DNA of 64,000 nucleotides from Jiulongibacter sp966250325 (GTDB lineage Bacteria; Bacteroidota; Bacteroidia; Cytophagales; Spirosomataceae): the NCBI GenBank assembly GCA_966250325.1, contig CBINGY010000004.1, positions 74,168 to 138,167 of the forward strand, in the 5' to 3' direction. Positions 54,333 through 63,439 of this stretch are shown here, in pieces. Numbering within the stretch: position 1 is the stretch's first letter; each line of letters opens with the position of its first letter. Below the pieces are notes generated by a model. It was not told the DNA's origin and did not search any database. It saw only the letters and a program-made list of their open reading frames with translations. The translations under genes were made by a program, and so were the position numbers.

Positions 54333-56024
54333 CTAAAGACTAAATGAACTGGCTTTGCTTCCGCCCGAGTAGGTGCCTCCGCTGATTAAACCACCTTCAT
54401 TAGGGCCGTCTGAGCTCCCGCCAGCGTATACATCGTAGGTTCCGCTTGCGAATTTTGGGCTTGATAATACAATGGACTGGAAAGATTTCATTGACTTAAA
54501 GCAAAGCATACTATTACCGGTATTATCCCGGATATCAAGCGTACTTCCGGCTGTTTGAGTCAGTCTTAGTGATGTATATTTTTGTGTGCTGATGCTTCCC
54601 GGGGCCTGTGCCATACCAGAGCTTCCCACAGCTACCAGTGTGCCGCCGGTAAGTTTGAAGGTATAGTCGTAATCCAAAGCACCGTTATTGTTTTGAGTGG
54701 GGCCATGTACCAGTACCGTGCCTCCTGTCATTTCTATAGCTCCATTAGCATCCAGACCGTCACCGGATGCATTCACAACCACAAATCCACCGCGGATATA
54801 CAGGAATGCACTGGCTGTGCCACTGCTGCCGCCACCTGGGAAACCTCCGCCCATTCCGCCGGAAGATGAACCATCCGTAACGTTGATCCCATCGTCGCTC
54901 GTGGTAACCCGTATATCACCGCCATTGATCGTGATTATTTTACTTTCAAGACCTTCATACGATTTACTTACCAACAGGCTTCCACCGTTTATGGTGAGGG
55001 CTTCATCTGCATGAGCACCATCGTCTGAGGTTTTAACGTCTAATTCCCCGCCGTCTACCACAAGATATTGATTGCTATGCAGGGCGTCATCGGCTGCTTC
55101 AATGGTGAATTGACCATCCTGAATAAGCAGTTTTACCCCGGCTTTTAAAGCTTTTGCTGAAGCCGTCGAACTTATGGATTTGGTGCTGCCTCCACCGGTT
55201 TGAATAATAAATTCACCATTTTCAATGGATAAAACCGTCATGGCCTGGATTCCGTCCGCACCTGATACAAGCTGGAAAGTGCCGTTTTCAATGGTTACAT
55301 AGCCTCTGTCTGCATCTTCATCATTATCTGATGCCAGTGCATCTCCCCCGGCTTGCAGGTCAAAAGTACCATCATGAATAAGCACATAATCTTTACCACG
55401 GATAGCGTCATCGGTGGCTTTGACTTCGAAAACGCCACTTTCTATGATAAGGCCGTCTTTGGAAACTATTCCATCCTGATAATTGGCATTGACAATAAGT
55501 TTTCCCTTACCAAAAAAACTTAAATCAGATTTGCTGTAAAGGGTAGCATTTTTTTCGTCAGAACTGGCATAGGTGCCATCTGTCAAAGTATTTACTGTGC
55601 CGTCCACCAGATTTACAACTACTTTTTCTGCCTTTGTAATGGATATAGCTGAGGAGGTTTTATTCGTAATGTTGACGCCGTTAAGTAGTAAATTGACATT
55701 TTCCGTGTCATCACTTTCAATGAGTAACTGACCATTGGTCAAAACGCCGCTTACGTTATACACCCCGGCTGCTGAAATGGTGATGGTGCTTCCGGAAAAC
55801 ACTGCTCCGGGTCCGGTAATTTCTACCGTGGTGTTCCTGAGGGTGATGTTGGTGGCGGCAGAGCTATCAAAATTATAGTCAATTTCAGACTCATTAGGCT
55901 CCTTAAGCTCCACTTTCAGGTCTGTTTGATTTTCTGGGTCAATGGTTTCATTATCCCGGCAGGCAGTTAATATGCCGATCATCAGAAATATCAGTCTCAG
56001 GTATTTGATTTGTTTTGACATCAT
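54333..56024 (-). CDS. Cthe_2159-like beta-helix carbohydrate-binding lipoprotein
   Basis: A 563-residue lipoprotein (lipobox ILTAC, Cys22). The body is a right-handed beta helix with repeats of the form I-x-x-G-x-F-x-V-x-x-x-D-D-G-I/A, visible at least ten times between about 100 and 460. This matches the Cthe_2159 family, which binds acidic polysaccharides and calcium. A Gly-rich loop (GGMGGGFPGGG) interrupts the helix near residue 395. It is the first gene of the CotH cluster, 34 bases before the CotH gene, and a likely surface protein handled by it. Confidence 0.85.
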   Translation of the reverse strand: MMSKQIKYLRLIFLMIGILTACRDNETIDPENQTDLKVELKEPNESEIDYNFDSSAATNITLRNTTVEITGPGAVFSGSTITISAAGVYNVSGVLTNGQLLIESDDTENVNLLLNGVNITNKTSSAISITKAEKVVVNLVDGTVNTLTDGTYASSDEKNATLYSKSDLSFFGKGKLIVNANYQDGIVSKDGLIIESGVFEVKATDDAIRGKDYVLIHDGTFDLQAGGDALASDNDEDADRGYVTIENGTFQLVSGADGIQAMTVLSIENGEFIIQTGGGSTKSISSTASAKALKAGVKLLIQDGQFTIEAADDALHSNQYLVVDGGELDVKTSDDGAHADEALTINGGSLLVSKSYEGLESKIITINGGDIRVTTSDDGINVTDGSSSGGMGGGFPGGGSSGTASAFLYIRGGFVVVNASGDGLDANGAIEMTGGTVLVHGPTQNNNGALDYDYTFKLTGGTLVAVGSSGMAQAPGSISTQKYTSLRLTQTAGSTLDIRDNTGNSMLCFKSMKSFQSIVLSSPKFASGTYDVYAGGSSDGPNEGGLISGGTYSGGSKASSFSL

Positions 56025-56109
56025 ATTAGCGAAAGAGTTCTTTGTTTTCTCTCTTTACGCTGTTGTGTCCTGAAACGCAGCTTTTGGAATACGCATTGAC
56101 GAATATCTT

Positions 56110-56135
56110 CGATAGAATATATGTCTATCGATAGA
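56110..56135. promoter_or_regulatory. Palindromic putative operator upstream of the beta-helix/CotH operon
   Basis: A perfect 12-base palindrome TCTATCGATAGA (56124-56135) plus an additional CGATAGA half-site at 56110-56116, about 90 bases before the start of the first gene. Candidate regulator-binding site. Confidence 0.45.
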
Positions 56136-56231
56136 TATGCTCTTTTGGTGAGAATTAATTGACAGGCCCTAGACCCTAATGACACTTTTAGCGTGTAAAT
56201 TGCCCGTCAAGAGTTCTGTTTATCATAAAAC

Positions 56232-56257
56232 AAAAAAAAGAGTACATTTCTGCACTC
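56232..56257 (-). terminator. Intrinsic terminator after the Spy-like gene
   Basis: GAGTGCA-GAAA-TGTACTC on the minus strand (one G-T pair) then eight T; ends the receptor/Spy-like transcription unit before the CotH cluster. Confidence 0.85.
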
Positions 56258-56270
56258 CTTTGATAATTTA

Positions 56271-56699
56271 TCAGGGCCTTCCACCACCCCGGTTTTGCAT
56301 CATTTGGGCTCGTTCTTCTTTTTTTAGCTCCTTGTATTTATCTAGTTGCTCCGCAGTAAGAAAGGCTGCCAGTTCGGCCTCTTTGTCTGTATTAATTTGC
56401 ATAAAGCCTTCTCTCATCTTTGTACGAGTTTCTTCTGACGGAGGAAACTGGTTTCTTGGCATACTTTCAAAAAGTGCCTCCGTCTGCTTGGCATATTTAA
56501 GGCTCATTTCTTCTAACTTGCCTTTTTGCTCATCCGACAGGCCGAGCTTTTTGGTCATGGTTTTGGCTTCATACTTTGCCTGTTGTTCGGGAGACGGTCT
56601 CTCCATTCCGCCACCCATCCCCCCTGGAGGGCCTCCCTGAAACTGGCTGTATGAATTCAAGGAAATGAGAAAGAGAAGAGCTGAGATTATACTTTTCAT
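56271..56699 (-). CDS. Spy/CpxP-like periplasmic protein (DUF4890-type)
   Basis: A 142-residue exported protein (signal peptide ending at SYSQ). After a short Gly/Pro stretch (GGPPGGMGGGM) the rest is helical, with two LxLxxEQ-type segments (KLGLSDEQKGKL, FLTAEQLDKYK) as in Spy and CpxP-like chaperones. It is 28 bases behind the beta-barrel receptor and has a terminator directly after it, so the two form one unit. It may protect or assemble the barrel protein. Confidence 0.78.
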   Translation of the reverse strand: MKSIISALLFLISLNSYSQFQGGPPGGMGGGMERPSPEQQAKYEAKTMTKKLGLSDEQKGKLEEMSLKYAKQTEALFESMPRNQFPPSEETRTKMREGFMQINTDKEAELAAFLTAEQLDKYKELKKEERAQMMQNRGGGRP

Positions 56700-56727
56700 T
56701 TATGCGATATGTTTGCTTTCTGGTCAA

Positions 56728-59310
56728 TTATTGATTAAATCCTCCCTGCTGACCACCCGCATCTCCTCCACCTTCTTTGACATCGGTATTGTTAACCGAT
56801 TTGGTCTTCTTTCTCTCTACAAACCTCATATTGCCAAGTTTGTATTGGAAAGTCACTTTCACGTTTTGATTGTAGATATAGTTCACGCTTTCCTGATAGA
56901 AGAGAGGGGAAGATGATTGTGATCTTACGGTCATTCCTCCTACAAAATTATCGAAGCCGATTCCCAGACTTCCTTTTTTATCATTGATATCCTTTCTGAC
57001 TCCCAATGAATAAAAACCCATTCCTGATCTCCAGCCCTGAAGGGTCACATCGCGTCCTCTCATTCCTCCGAAAAGCTGCAGGGCCCAGCCTTTATCCAGA
57101 GATAATTGTGACATTAATCTTCCGCTTATTACAATTCCGTCATTATTGGCGATTTTGAAACCATCAAGCGTTTGAACCTGACCCTCCAGATAGCTGTAAT
57201 ACATGTCAAATCCGCCATTTAGGCTCCATTTTTGAGTTAGGAACAGATTTCCGAAGAAATTCATACCTGCCGTTTGTTGCTTACCGATGTTCTCAAATGA
57301 GGTAACTACTGCTCCAAAGAGTGAATCAGATGGCGTTGTAATCTGAAGTATGGAATTGTTTGTTTGTCTTCCAAAAAACGAAAGGTTTATGTAATTTCTT
57401 TTGATTGACTTGCTAAGACTAAGTTCCAGATTATTAGAAATTTCCGGTTCCAGGCTCGGGTTTCCAATCGTGATATTCTGCGGGTTCGCGGCATTGAAGT
57501 TAGGGTTCAATTGCTGAAGGCCCGGGCGTTGAATACGATTGTTATAGGCCATCTTAACAGAAAGGCCACTGCCAAGAATTTTCGAAATATTTACACTCGG
57601 TACAAAATTCTGGTAACCGTCAATGTTGAGAATTACCCCACTGTCATCGGCATCAATCTGTGTGTGCTCGTAGCGAACACCAGCTTTGAATGACCATTTA
57701 TCTTTGGTGCTGTAGGTATAGGAAAAGTAACCTGCGGTAATGTTCTGGTTATAATCCAGAAATCCGGCCGGATTGCGAGAATCTGCCTCGAGCGTCCCAC
57801 CGCTTAAGGCAAAAAGATAGCTGAAATCACTGTTTACTTCTCTGAAAATACCTTTCACACCTACTTCAAACATTTGATTTTGACCTATGGGATGGGTATA
57901 GTCGGATTGAACGGTAATTTCTTCATTTATGTTGGCATTCAGGTTTTGCTGGCTGTTAAGAAGCTCTTTAGTAACCGAGAAGGTTTGAGCGTCAAAATTA
58001 TTCCGAAGATTATTCTGGCTGTATTGCGATGAAATCGACCATTCCTGACTAGGTTTGAATATTTTCACATAATCCAGGTTCAAATCAATGTTATTGGATC
58101 TATCCTGAGTATTTACCAGCCGATTCGTCTCAGAAAGTAAGGTGGTGGTTTGATAGGACTGGATGATCATGTCCTGATCGCGGTCAAAGTTTCGTGTACC
58201 AAATGATACCGAACCATTGATATATTCTGATTTACTCAGCTCAATATCCATTCCCAGGTTATATCTTCCAAAAATTCCGAAATCTTTGCCTTCAGAGGTT
58301 TGTGATGTTCTAAAGCTTCCCAAGCCGCTGAGGGTATTCTGATCAAGTTCTGAACCTGATTTATTATAGAAGGCTCTACCAAATCCCCCAAGAGTAAACC
58401 CAACCTTTCCTACACGTAAGTTTCCATTCAAACCCAGATTAGATCCTCTGAATCCTACACCAGTATTAATATTGAGATTGTATCCTTGTACAGTTGATCG
58501 TTTCGTAATTATATTAACAATACCTGTGGTACCTTCCGCATCGTATTTGGCAGAGGGTGAAGTGATCACTTCCACACTTTTGATCAGGTCTGCGGGAATC
58601 ATTTTCAGGGCATCTGCCACAGAACTCGCCACAATAGTAGAAGGCTTATTGTTTATCAATACACGAATATTTGAGCTGCCACGAAGCGAAATATTTCCGT
58701 CCAGATCAACAGAAAGCATCGGAACTTTGCGAAGCACATCAGAGCCATCGCCTCCTTTTGAAGTAATATCGTTTTCTGCATTATAGATCAAACGGTCAAC
58801 TTTCTCTTCAATGATTGATTTAAGGCCGGTTACTTTTACTTCGTCAAGAACCTTGGCAGATATGGCCAGTTTGATGGTTCCGAGATCCAGATCATCTCCT
58901 TTTTTTACCTTGATGTGCTCCACAGTAGTGTCATTATAGCCTATGAAGGTTACCTTAAGGCTGTAGGTGCCCGGGGCAATACGGGTAAACTGAAATTTAC
59001 CGGCACCGTCGGCCATTGTACCATCCACTACTTTTTTTGTCTCCTCGTTTATTAAGGCCACGTTTGCATACTCTACGGCCATGGTTACAGCCGAATCTAT
59101 TACAAAGCCCGTAATTTTAGAATTCCCCTTAGGGGTGTCATCCTGCAAGCTGAATGATTCTGTAGCAGGTCTGGCAGCACGTCCGTTTTGATCGCCGTAG
59201 CCGCCGTTACCTCCTGGTCTGCCTCCCGGCCCTCCAGGGAACTGGGCAAAAACTGAGATTTGTAAGGTAATGAATGATAAGATTAGCAGGATTACTTTCG
59301 GCTTTTTCAT
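56728..59310 (-). CDS. Outer-membrane beta-barrel (TonB receptor-like) protein, paralogue 2
   Basis: An 860-residue protein starting at MKKPKVILL. After the signal it has a Gly-rich segment (GGPGGRPGGNGGYG), then a carboxypeptidase-regulatory-like domain (GFVIDSAVTMAVEYANV), a plug (VLRKVPMLSVDLDG, shared word for word with the receptor at 34469-36958) and an OMP_b-brl_3 barrel. As in its paralogue, a tail follows the last barrel strand, here Gly/Gln rich (GGGDAGGQQGGFNQ). Cotranscribed with the Spy-like gene and divergent from a two-component pair. Confidence 0.83.
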   Translation of the reverse strand: MKKPKVILLILSFITLQISVFAQFPGGPGGRPGGNGGYGDQNGRAARPATESFSLQDDTPKGNSKITGFVIDSAVTMAVEYANVALINEETKKVVDGTMADGAGKFQFTRIAPGTYSLKVTFIGYNDTTVEHIKVKKGDDLDLGTIKLAISAKVLDEVKVTGLKSIIEEKVDRLIYNAENDITSKGGDGSDVLRKVPMLSVDLDGNISLRGSSNIRVLINNKPSTIVASSVADALKMIPADLIKSVEVITSPSAKYDAEGTTGIVNIITKRSTVQGYNLNINTGVGFRGSNLGLNGNLRVGKVGFTLGGFGRAFYNKSGSELDQNTLSGLGSFRTSQTSEGKDFGIFGRYNLGMDIELSKSEYINGSVSFGTRNFDRDQDMIIQSYQTTTLLSETNRLVNTQDRSNNIDLNLDYVKIFKPSQEWSISSQYSQNNLRNNFDAQTFSVTKELLNSQQNLNANINEEITVQSDYTHPIGQNQMFEVGVKGIFREVNSDFSYLFALSGGTLEADSRNPAGFLDYNQNITAGYFSYTYSTKDKWSFKAGVRYEHTQIDADDSGVILNIDGYQNFVPSVNISKILGSGLSVKMAYNNRIQRPGLQQLNPNFNAANPQNITIGNPSLEPEISNNLELSLSKSIKRNYINLSFFGRQTNNSILQITTPSDSLFGAVVTSFENIGKQQTAGMNFFGNLFLTQKWSLNGGFDMYYSYLEGQVQTLDGFKIANNDGIVISGRLMSQLSLDKGWALQLFGGMRGRDVTLQGWRSGMGFYSLGVRKDINDKKGSLGIGFDNFVGGMTVRSQSSSPLFYQESVNYIYNQNVKVTFQYKLGNMRFVERKKTKSVNNTDVKEGGGDAGGQQGGFNQ

Positions 59311-59550
59311 TGTCGATGTCCGGTTTTTAATTTTTCCGAAACAAAGGAAAATGCAATTTTTGACAACAAAGCTTCGGTTATATGTTTCTGTCAAAGTAAT
59401 CGACAATTGGGGTAATCTGGGGTTTTGGTAGATTATAGCTGTTTAAAACATAAGCGTCTGGCAATTAGTAGTATCCGTAGAAAGAATTGGATTGGTGGTT
59501 TTTATTGCCGGCCAACTTCTTTTCTTTGTAGAGACAATTACAGCAAGATC

Positions 59551-60597
59551 ATGAATAAAGTACTCATAAAAAACAGATCAGTTTATCTCCATCTCATTTT
59601 CTGGGGACTTTACTTCTCTTTCTTTTTTTATATTATTTCTTTTCCGAGAAAAGGTGCAGGGGAGCCCAATTACACCCGTGCTTTTCTGGATGCGGTTACG
59701 CAGGTGATTACCATGTCTGCTATCAGCTATTTCAATTACTTTGTGCTTCTGCCCAGATTTTTGAAAAGCCGGAAATGGGGCCAGTATATTCTGGAACTTC
59801 TGGTTCCACTTGTGATAGTCATTGCTTTGCAGGTATTTATAAAAAGACAGATTTATACAGATGCGGGAAGCCGTTCGTTCGAGTTCCTTCGAAGTGTGAG
59901 ATTCTTTGTTCAACACTCTGTGACCACTATATTCATTGTGGCATTCATAGCTTCACTAAGGTTTTTGAACGATTTTTTTAAATTGGAGGCAGAAAGGAAG
60001 GAAATAGAAAATGAGAAACTTCAGTCTGAGCTAAGATTTTTAAAGGAACAGATAAATCCCCATTTCCTTTTCAATACTCTCAATAATCTCTACTATCTGG
60101 CTCATACGCAATCGCCTAATACGAAAGAGATAATAGCCAAGCTTTCGCAGATGATGCGTTACATGATTTATGAGGCCAATGCCGAGAAAGTACCCGTTTC
60201 CAAAGAGCTGGAATACATCGAAAATTACATCGATCTTGAGAAGCTTCGTCTGGATGACGGTTTCCCCATACGTCTTACTGTTCAGGGAAATTATGAAACC
60301 CTGAAAATAGCTCCGCTGATCTTTATTACTTTTCTTGAAAATGCATTTAAACATGGCGTGGAAAGCGGAGGTGGAGATTCCTGGGTAGAGGTTTCCATAG
60401 TTTTTAATGGATTTTCATGTGAGTACAAAGTGTCAAACAGCAAATCTCCGGAACTAAAAAAAGAGGAGAAAAACGGGATAGGACTCAAAAATACAATCAG
60501 AAGGTTAAATTTGAGCTACAGAAACGCCCACGATCTGAAGATTGAAGAAGACGACCGGAGCTATTATGTTCATTTAAAAATTGACCTGAGCGAATGA
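59551..60597 (+). CDS. LytS/YehU-family sensor histidine kinase
   Basis: A 348-residue kinase starting at MNKVLIKN (59551). Four membrane segments fill the first 140 residues, followed by a short coiled coil. The His_kinase domain has its phospho-acceptor His171 in QINPHFLFNTLNN and the N-box Asn264 in ENAFKHG. No extracellular sensor domain is visible, so the signal may be sensed in the membrane. It overlaps the response regulator gene by 4 bases. Confidence 0.88.
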   Translation: MNKVLIKNRSVYLHLIFWGLYFSFFFYIISFPRKGAGEPNYTRAFLDAVTQVITMSAISYFNYFVLLPRFLKSRKWGQYILELLVPLVIVIALQVFIKRQIYTDAGSRSFEFLRSVRFFVQHSVTTIFIVAFIASLRFLNDFFKLEAERKEIENEKLQSELRFLKEQINPHFLFNTLNNLYYLAHTQSPNTKEIIAKLSQMMRYMIYEANAEKVPVSKELEYIENYIDLEKLRLDDGFPIRLTVQGNYETLKIAPLIFITFLENAFKHGVESGGGDSWVEVSIVFNGFSCEYKVSNSKSPELKKEEKNGIGLKNTIRRLNLSYRNAHDLKIEEDDRSYYVHLKIDLSE

Positions 60598-61322
60598 TAA
60601 TCACTTGTGTTATAGTAGAGGATGAGCCTCTTGCAAGAAAACTCATGGAGGAATATGTGAATACCACTCCGGGCCTTAAACTCCTTAAATCATTCGGTAA
60701 CCCATTGGAGGCTCTTGAATTTATGCGGGTGAATCCCTGCGAATTGCTTTTCTCTGATATTCAGATGAAAGAAATCAGTGGTCTTACACTTCTCAAACTT
60801 ATCCAGCATAAACCGTATGTGATTCTTACCACGGCCTATTCTGAATATGCTCTTGAGGGATTTGAGCTTGATGTAACAGATTATCTGCTCAAGCCGATCA
60901 CCTTCGAGCGTTTTCTTAAAGCCGTAGAAAAAGTGAATTACAGGATCAAAGAGAAAGAACAGGTTCAGGGTCAGCCTGCTTATACTCCTGCTGCTTCGGC
61001 AGATGACGACTCCTATTTTTTCAAAGATGGCTCCAAACTTCTTAAAGTAAAACTCTCAGATATACTTTACATACAAGGGCTCAAAGACTATGTGAAAGTA
61101 ATCACGAAAGACCGGCAGATAGTAAGCCTGCAGACCATGAAATCTCTGGAGGAGAATCTGCCATCTAACCGATTCATACGTATTCACAATTCTACCATTG
61201 TAGCTTTTGATGCCATTGAGGAAATAGAACGCGACCGCGTGAAAATCGGGAAGAACTATTTCACGGTAAGTGAATCATACAAAAAGGAATTTAAAGATTT
61301 TGTAGACGGAAAAAGGATGTAA
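60594..61322 (+). CDS. LytTR-family response regulator
   Basis: A 242-residue regulator: receiver domain with phospho-acceptor Asp55 (FSDIQMKE), Thr/Lys switch residues in TTAYSEYALE and YLLKPI, then a LytTR DNA-binding domain from about 140 (YFFKDGSKLLKVKLSDILYI). Works with the kinase upstream. Likely target genes are the divergent receptor/Spy-like unit, but this is only inferred from position. Confidence 0.9.
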   Translation: MIITCVIVEDEPLARKLMEEYVNTTPGLKLLKSFGNPLEALEFMRVNPCELLFSDIQMKEISGLTLLKLIQHKPYVILTTAYSEYALEGFELDVTDYLLKPITFERFLKAVEKVNYRIKEKEQVQGQPAYTPAASADDDSYFFKDGSKLLKVKLSDILYIQGLKDYVKVITKDRQIVSLQTMKSLEENLPSNRFIRIHNSTIVAFDAIEEIERDRVKIGKNYFTVSESYKKEFKDFVDGKRM

Positions 61323-61324
61323 AT

Positions 61325-61351
61325 AAAAAGAGAGGCTTTCACCTCCCTTTT
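61325..61351. terminator. Bidirectional terminator between convergent genes
   Basis: AAAAGAGAGG / CCTCCCTTTT with one mismatch and a 6-base loop, between the response-regulator stop and the protease stop; A-run and T-run allow function on both strands. Confidence 0.7.
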
Positions 61352-61352
61352 G

Positions 61353-63407
61353 TCAAATATTCTGAGCTTCTATCAAATCTCCAAGGATTCGCTGAGCCTC
61401 ATTCAGATAAAGATCATCCGACCTTTCATCGCCCTCTTTTGTTTTTCTAAGTTTTTTGATAGCCGTTTTGGTTTGTTCATCGGCTTCTTTCTCCTTCATT
61501 CGCTTGGCAAGATTGAGCGAGAATTCCTTAATCTCACGTTCTTTCTTGTATTCCTCAATCTCCTGAATGAGCTCCGCCATATCGGCATCTGTTTGTAATC
61601 TCTCAGAAAACTTCTTATTAACCGATTCTTTCACCTTATCGGTAACTACACCTTCAAGTTTAAACTGAGCCGTGGGAATTTCATCATAGGGGAGGGCAGT
61701 AGGGCGACTGCTTTCACCACTTTCTGAGGAATCCCAGGGAGAGGGAAGCTCCACATCAGGTACCACGCCTTTTCGCTGCGTACTGTTACCGGTTATTCGA
61801 TAAAATTTCTCTGTAGTAAGCTTCAACTGACCGAAGTGTTCTTCCTGCTCATTGTCAGAATCTGCTGCACCCTGGCGAGAGGCTACTCTTGGAGAGTTCA
61901 CAAAGCGATCCAGATTAACCAGTTGCTGTACCGTACCCTTTCCAAATGATTGCTCACCAACAATTAATCCACGCTGATAATCCTGAATGGCACCCGCAAA
62001 GATTTCTGAAGCAGATGCTGAGAACCGGTTCTGAAGAACAAGTAGCGGACCATCATATGTAACGGTTCCGTCCAGATCATTCTCTATATCAATACGACCT
62101 CTCCCCGTTTTACGCTGTACCACAGGTCCTTCCGGAATAAATAAACCAGTAAGCTCTATAGCCTCTGTAAGAGAACCACCGCCATTGTTCCTAAGGTCAA
62201 TGATCACACCATCAATTCCATCCTGCTCAAATTTTTCAAGAAAACCCTTTACATCGCGTGTGGTACTTTGAAAATCCTGCTCGCGACGGGCTCCGTCAAA
62301 ATCACGGTAAAACATCGGAATGTCAATAATTCCCAGTTTGTACGTTTTTGCATCTGTTTTATACTCCACTGTTTCTGAGGTGGCTACTGCTTCTTCAAGC
62401 TTAATTTTCTCCCGAACAATACGAACTTCTCTTGGTTGAGAGCTTACCGGTGCATCTTTTGCTTTGAGAAGTAACCGAACAACCGTTCCTTTTTTACCTC
62501 TGATAAGTTTAACCGCATCATCTGTAAGCCATCCCACAATATCCTGAAATTCACCGTCGTCACCCTGTGCCACTGCCAGAATATAATCGTCTTTGCTGGC
62601 CAGTTGAGTCTTGAAAAGAGGGCCGCCGGGGATGATATCCACAATCATCACAAAATCTTCTTCATTACGAAGTGAAGCACCTATTCCTTCCAGTGATTGA
62701 CTCATATCAATATTGAACTGAGCCGCTGTACTGGGAATCATATACGAAGTATGTGGGTCAATGGCTTCTGTAAAAGCATTCATGTAGGTTTGGAAAACAT
62801 CCTCAGACCTCCACTTGGCTACCCGTGATTCGTAACGCTGATATCTTTTTGACAAAGTGCTCACCACTGCACTGTCTGTACTGCCGCTTAGTTTCAGGCT
62901 AACTGCCTGGCTAAGAATTATTTTGTTCCACTCGGTATCCAGTTCTTTTTGAGATTTCGCCCAATCCATCTGGCTTCTGTCAGCTACAAAAGTATCATCG
63001 GTATTATATGCCAAAGGTTTTTTTAAATAGTCCTCTACATAGTCAAACCTCTTTTTATAGATATCCCTGAATTCATTAAATACCAGGTAAGGAAAAGAGA
63101 GATCACCTGAGGAAAGGGCGTCGTCCAGCCTGTATCTGTATTTCTCAAAATTTTTGATATCAGCTTTTGTGAAATACGAGCGTGAGCCATCTACCTGCTC
63201 CAGAAAATTGTCAAAAATCCGGGAGGATAGTGAATCATCCAGTTCAAATTTCTGGAAGTGGTAATTTCCGAGAAACTGAGTTACAATACTCTCTACTTTA
63301 ACCTGGGTTTCTGTAGGCTTAAGCTCGGCATAGTCTTCCTTCAGTGTGCCCTGAGCCCATAAAAAGTTGGGCAAAAGGAGCGTTAAGCCAATTAATAACT
63401 TCCTCAT
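61353..63407 (-). CDS. prc: Carboxy-terminal processing (tail-specific) protease, S41
   Basis: A 684-residue exported protease starting at MRKLLIG. A PDZ domain (IGASLRNEEDF, IIPGGPLF) near 230-310 precedes the S41 catalytic core, with Ser in RFSASASEIF and the Lys in SFGKGTVQQL. The N-terminal and C-terminal regions (DUF3340-like) match Prc/Tsp. It degrades or trims periplasmic proteins. It follows the prolyl isomerase gene by 32 bases, an arrangement for envelope protein quality control. Confidence 0.9.
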   Translation of the reverse strand: MRKLLIGLTLLLPNFLWAQGTLKEDYAELKPTETQVKVESIVTQFLGNYHFQKFELDDSLSSRIFDNFLEQVDGSRSYFTKADIKNFEKYRYRLDDALSSGDLSFPYLVFNEFRDIYKKRFDYVEDYLKKPLAYNTDDTFVADRSQMDWAKSQKELDTEWNKIILSQAVSLKLSGSTDSAVVSTLSKRYQRYESRVAKWRSEDVFQTYMNAFTEAIDPHTSYMIPSTAAQFNIDMSQSLEGIGASLRNEEDFVMIVDIIPGGPLFKTQLASKDDYILAVAQGDDGEFQDIVGWLTDDAVKLIRGKKGTVVRLLLKAKDAPVSSQPREVRIVREKIKLEEAVATSETVEYKTDAKTYKLGIIDIPMFYRDFDGARREQDFQSTTRDVKGFLEKFEQDGIDGVIIDLRNNGGGSLTEAIELTGLFIPEGPVVQRKTGRGRIDIENDLDGTVTYDGPLLVLQNRFSASASEIFAGAIQDYQRGLIVGEQSFGKGTVQQLVNLDRFVNSPRVASRQGAADSDNEQEEHFGQLKLTTEKFYRITGNSTQRKGVVPDVELPSPWDSSESGESSRPTALPYDEIPTAQFKLEGVVTDKVKESVNKKFSERLQTDADMAELIQEIEEYKKEREIKEFSLNLAKRMKEKEADEQTKTAIKKLRKTKEGDERSDDLYLNEAQRILGDLIEAQNI

Positions 63408-63439
63408 GTATTCGAATTTAAAATTTCTAATTTCAAAAA

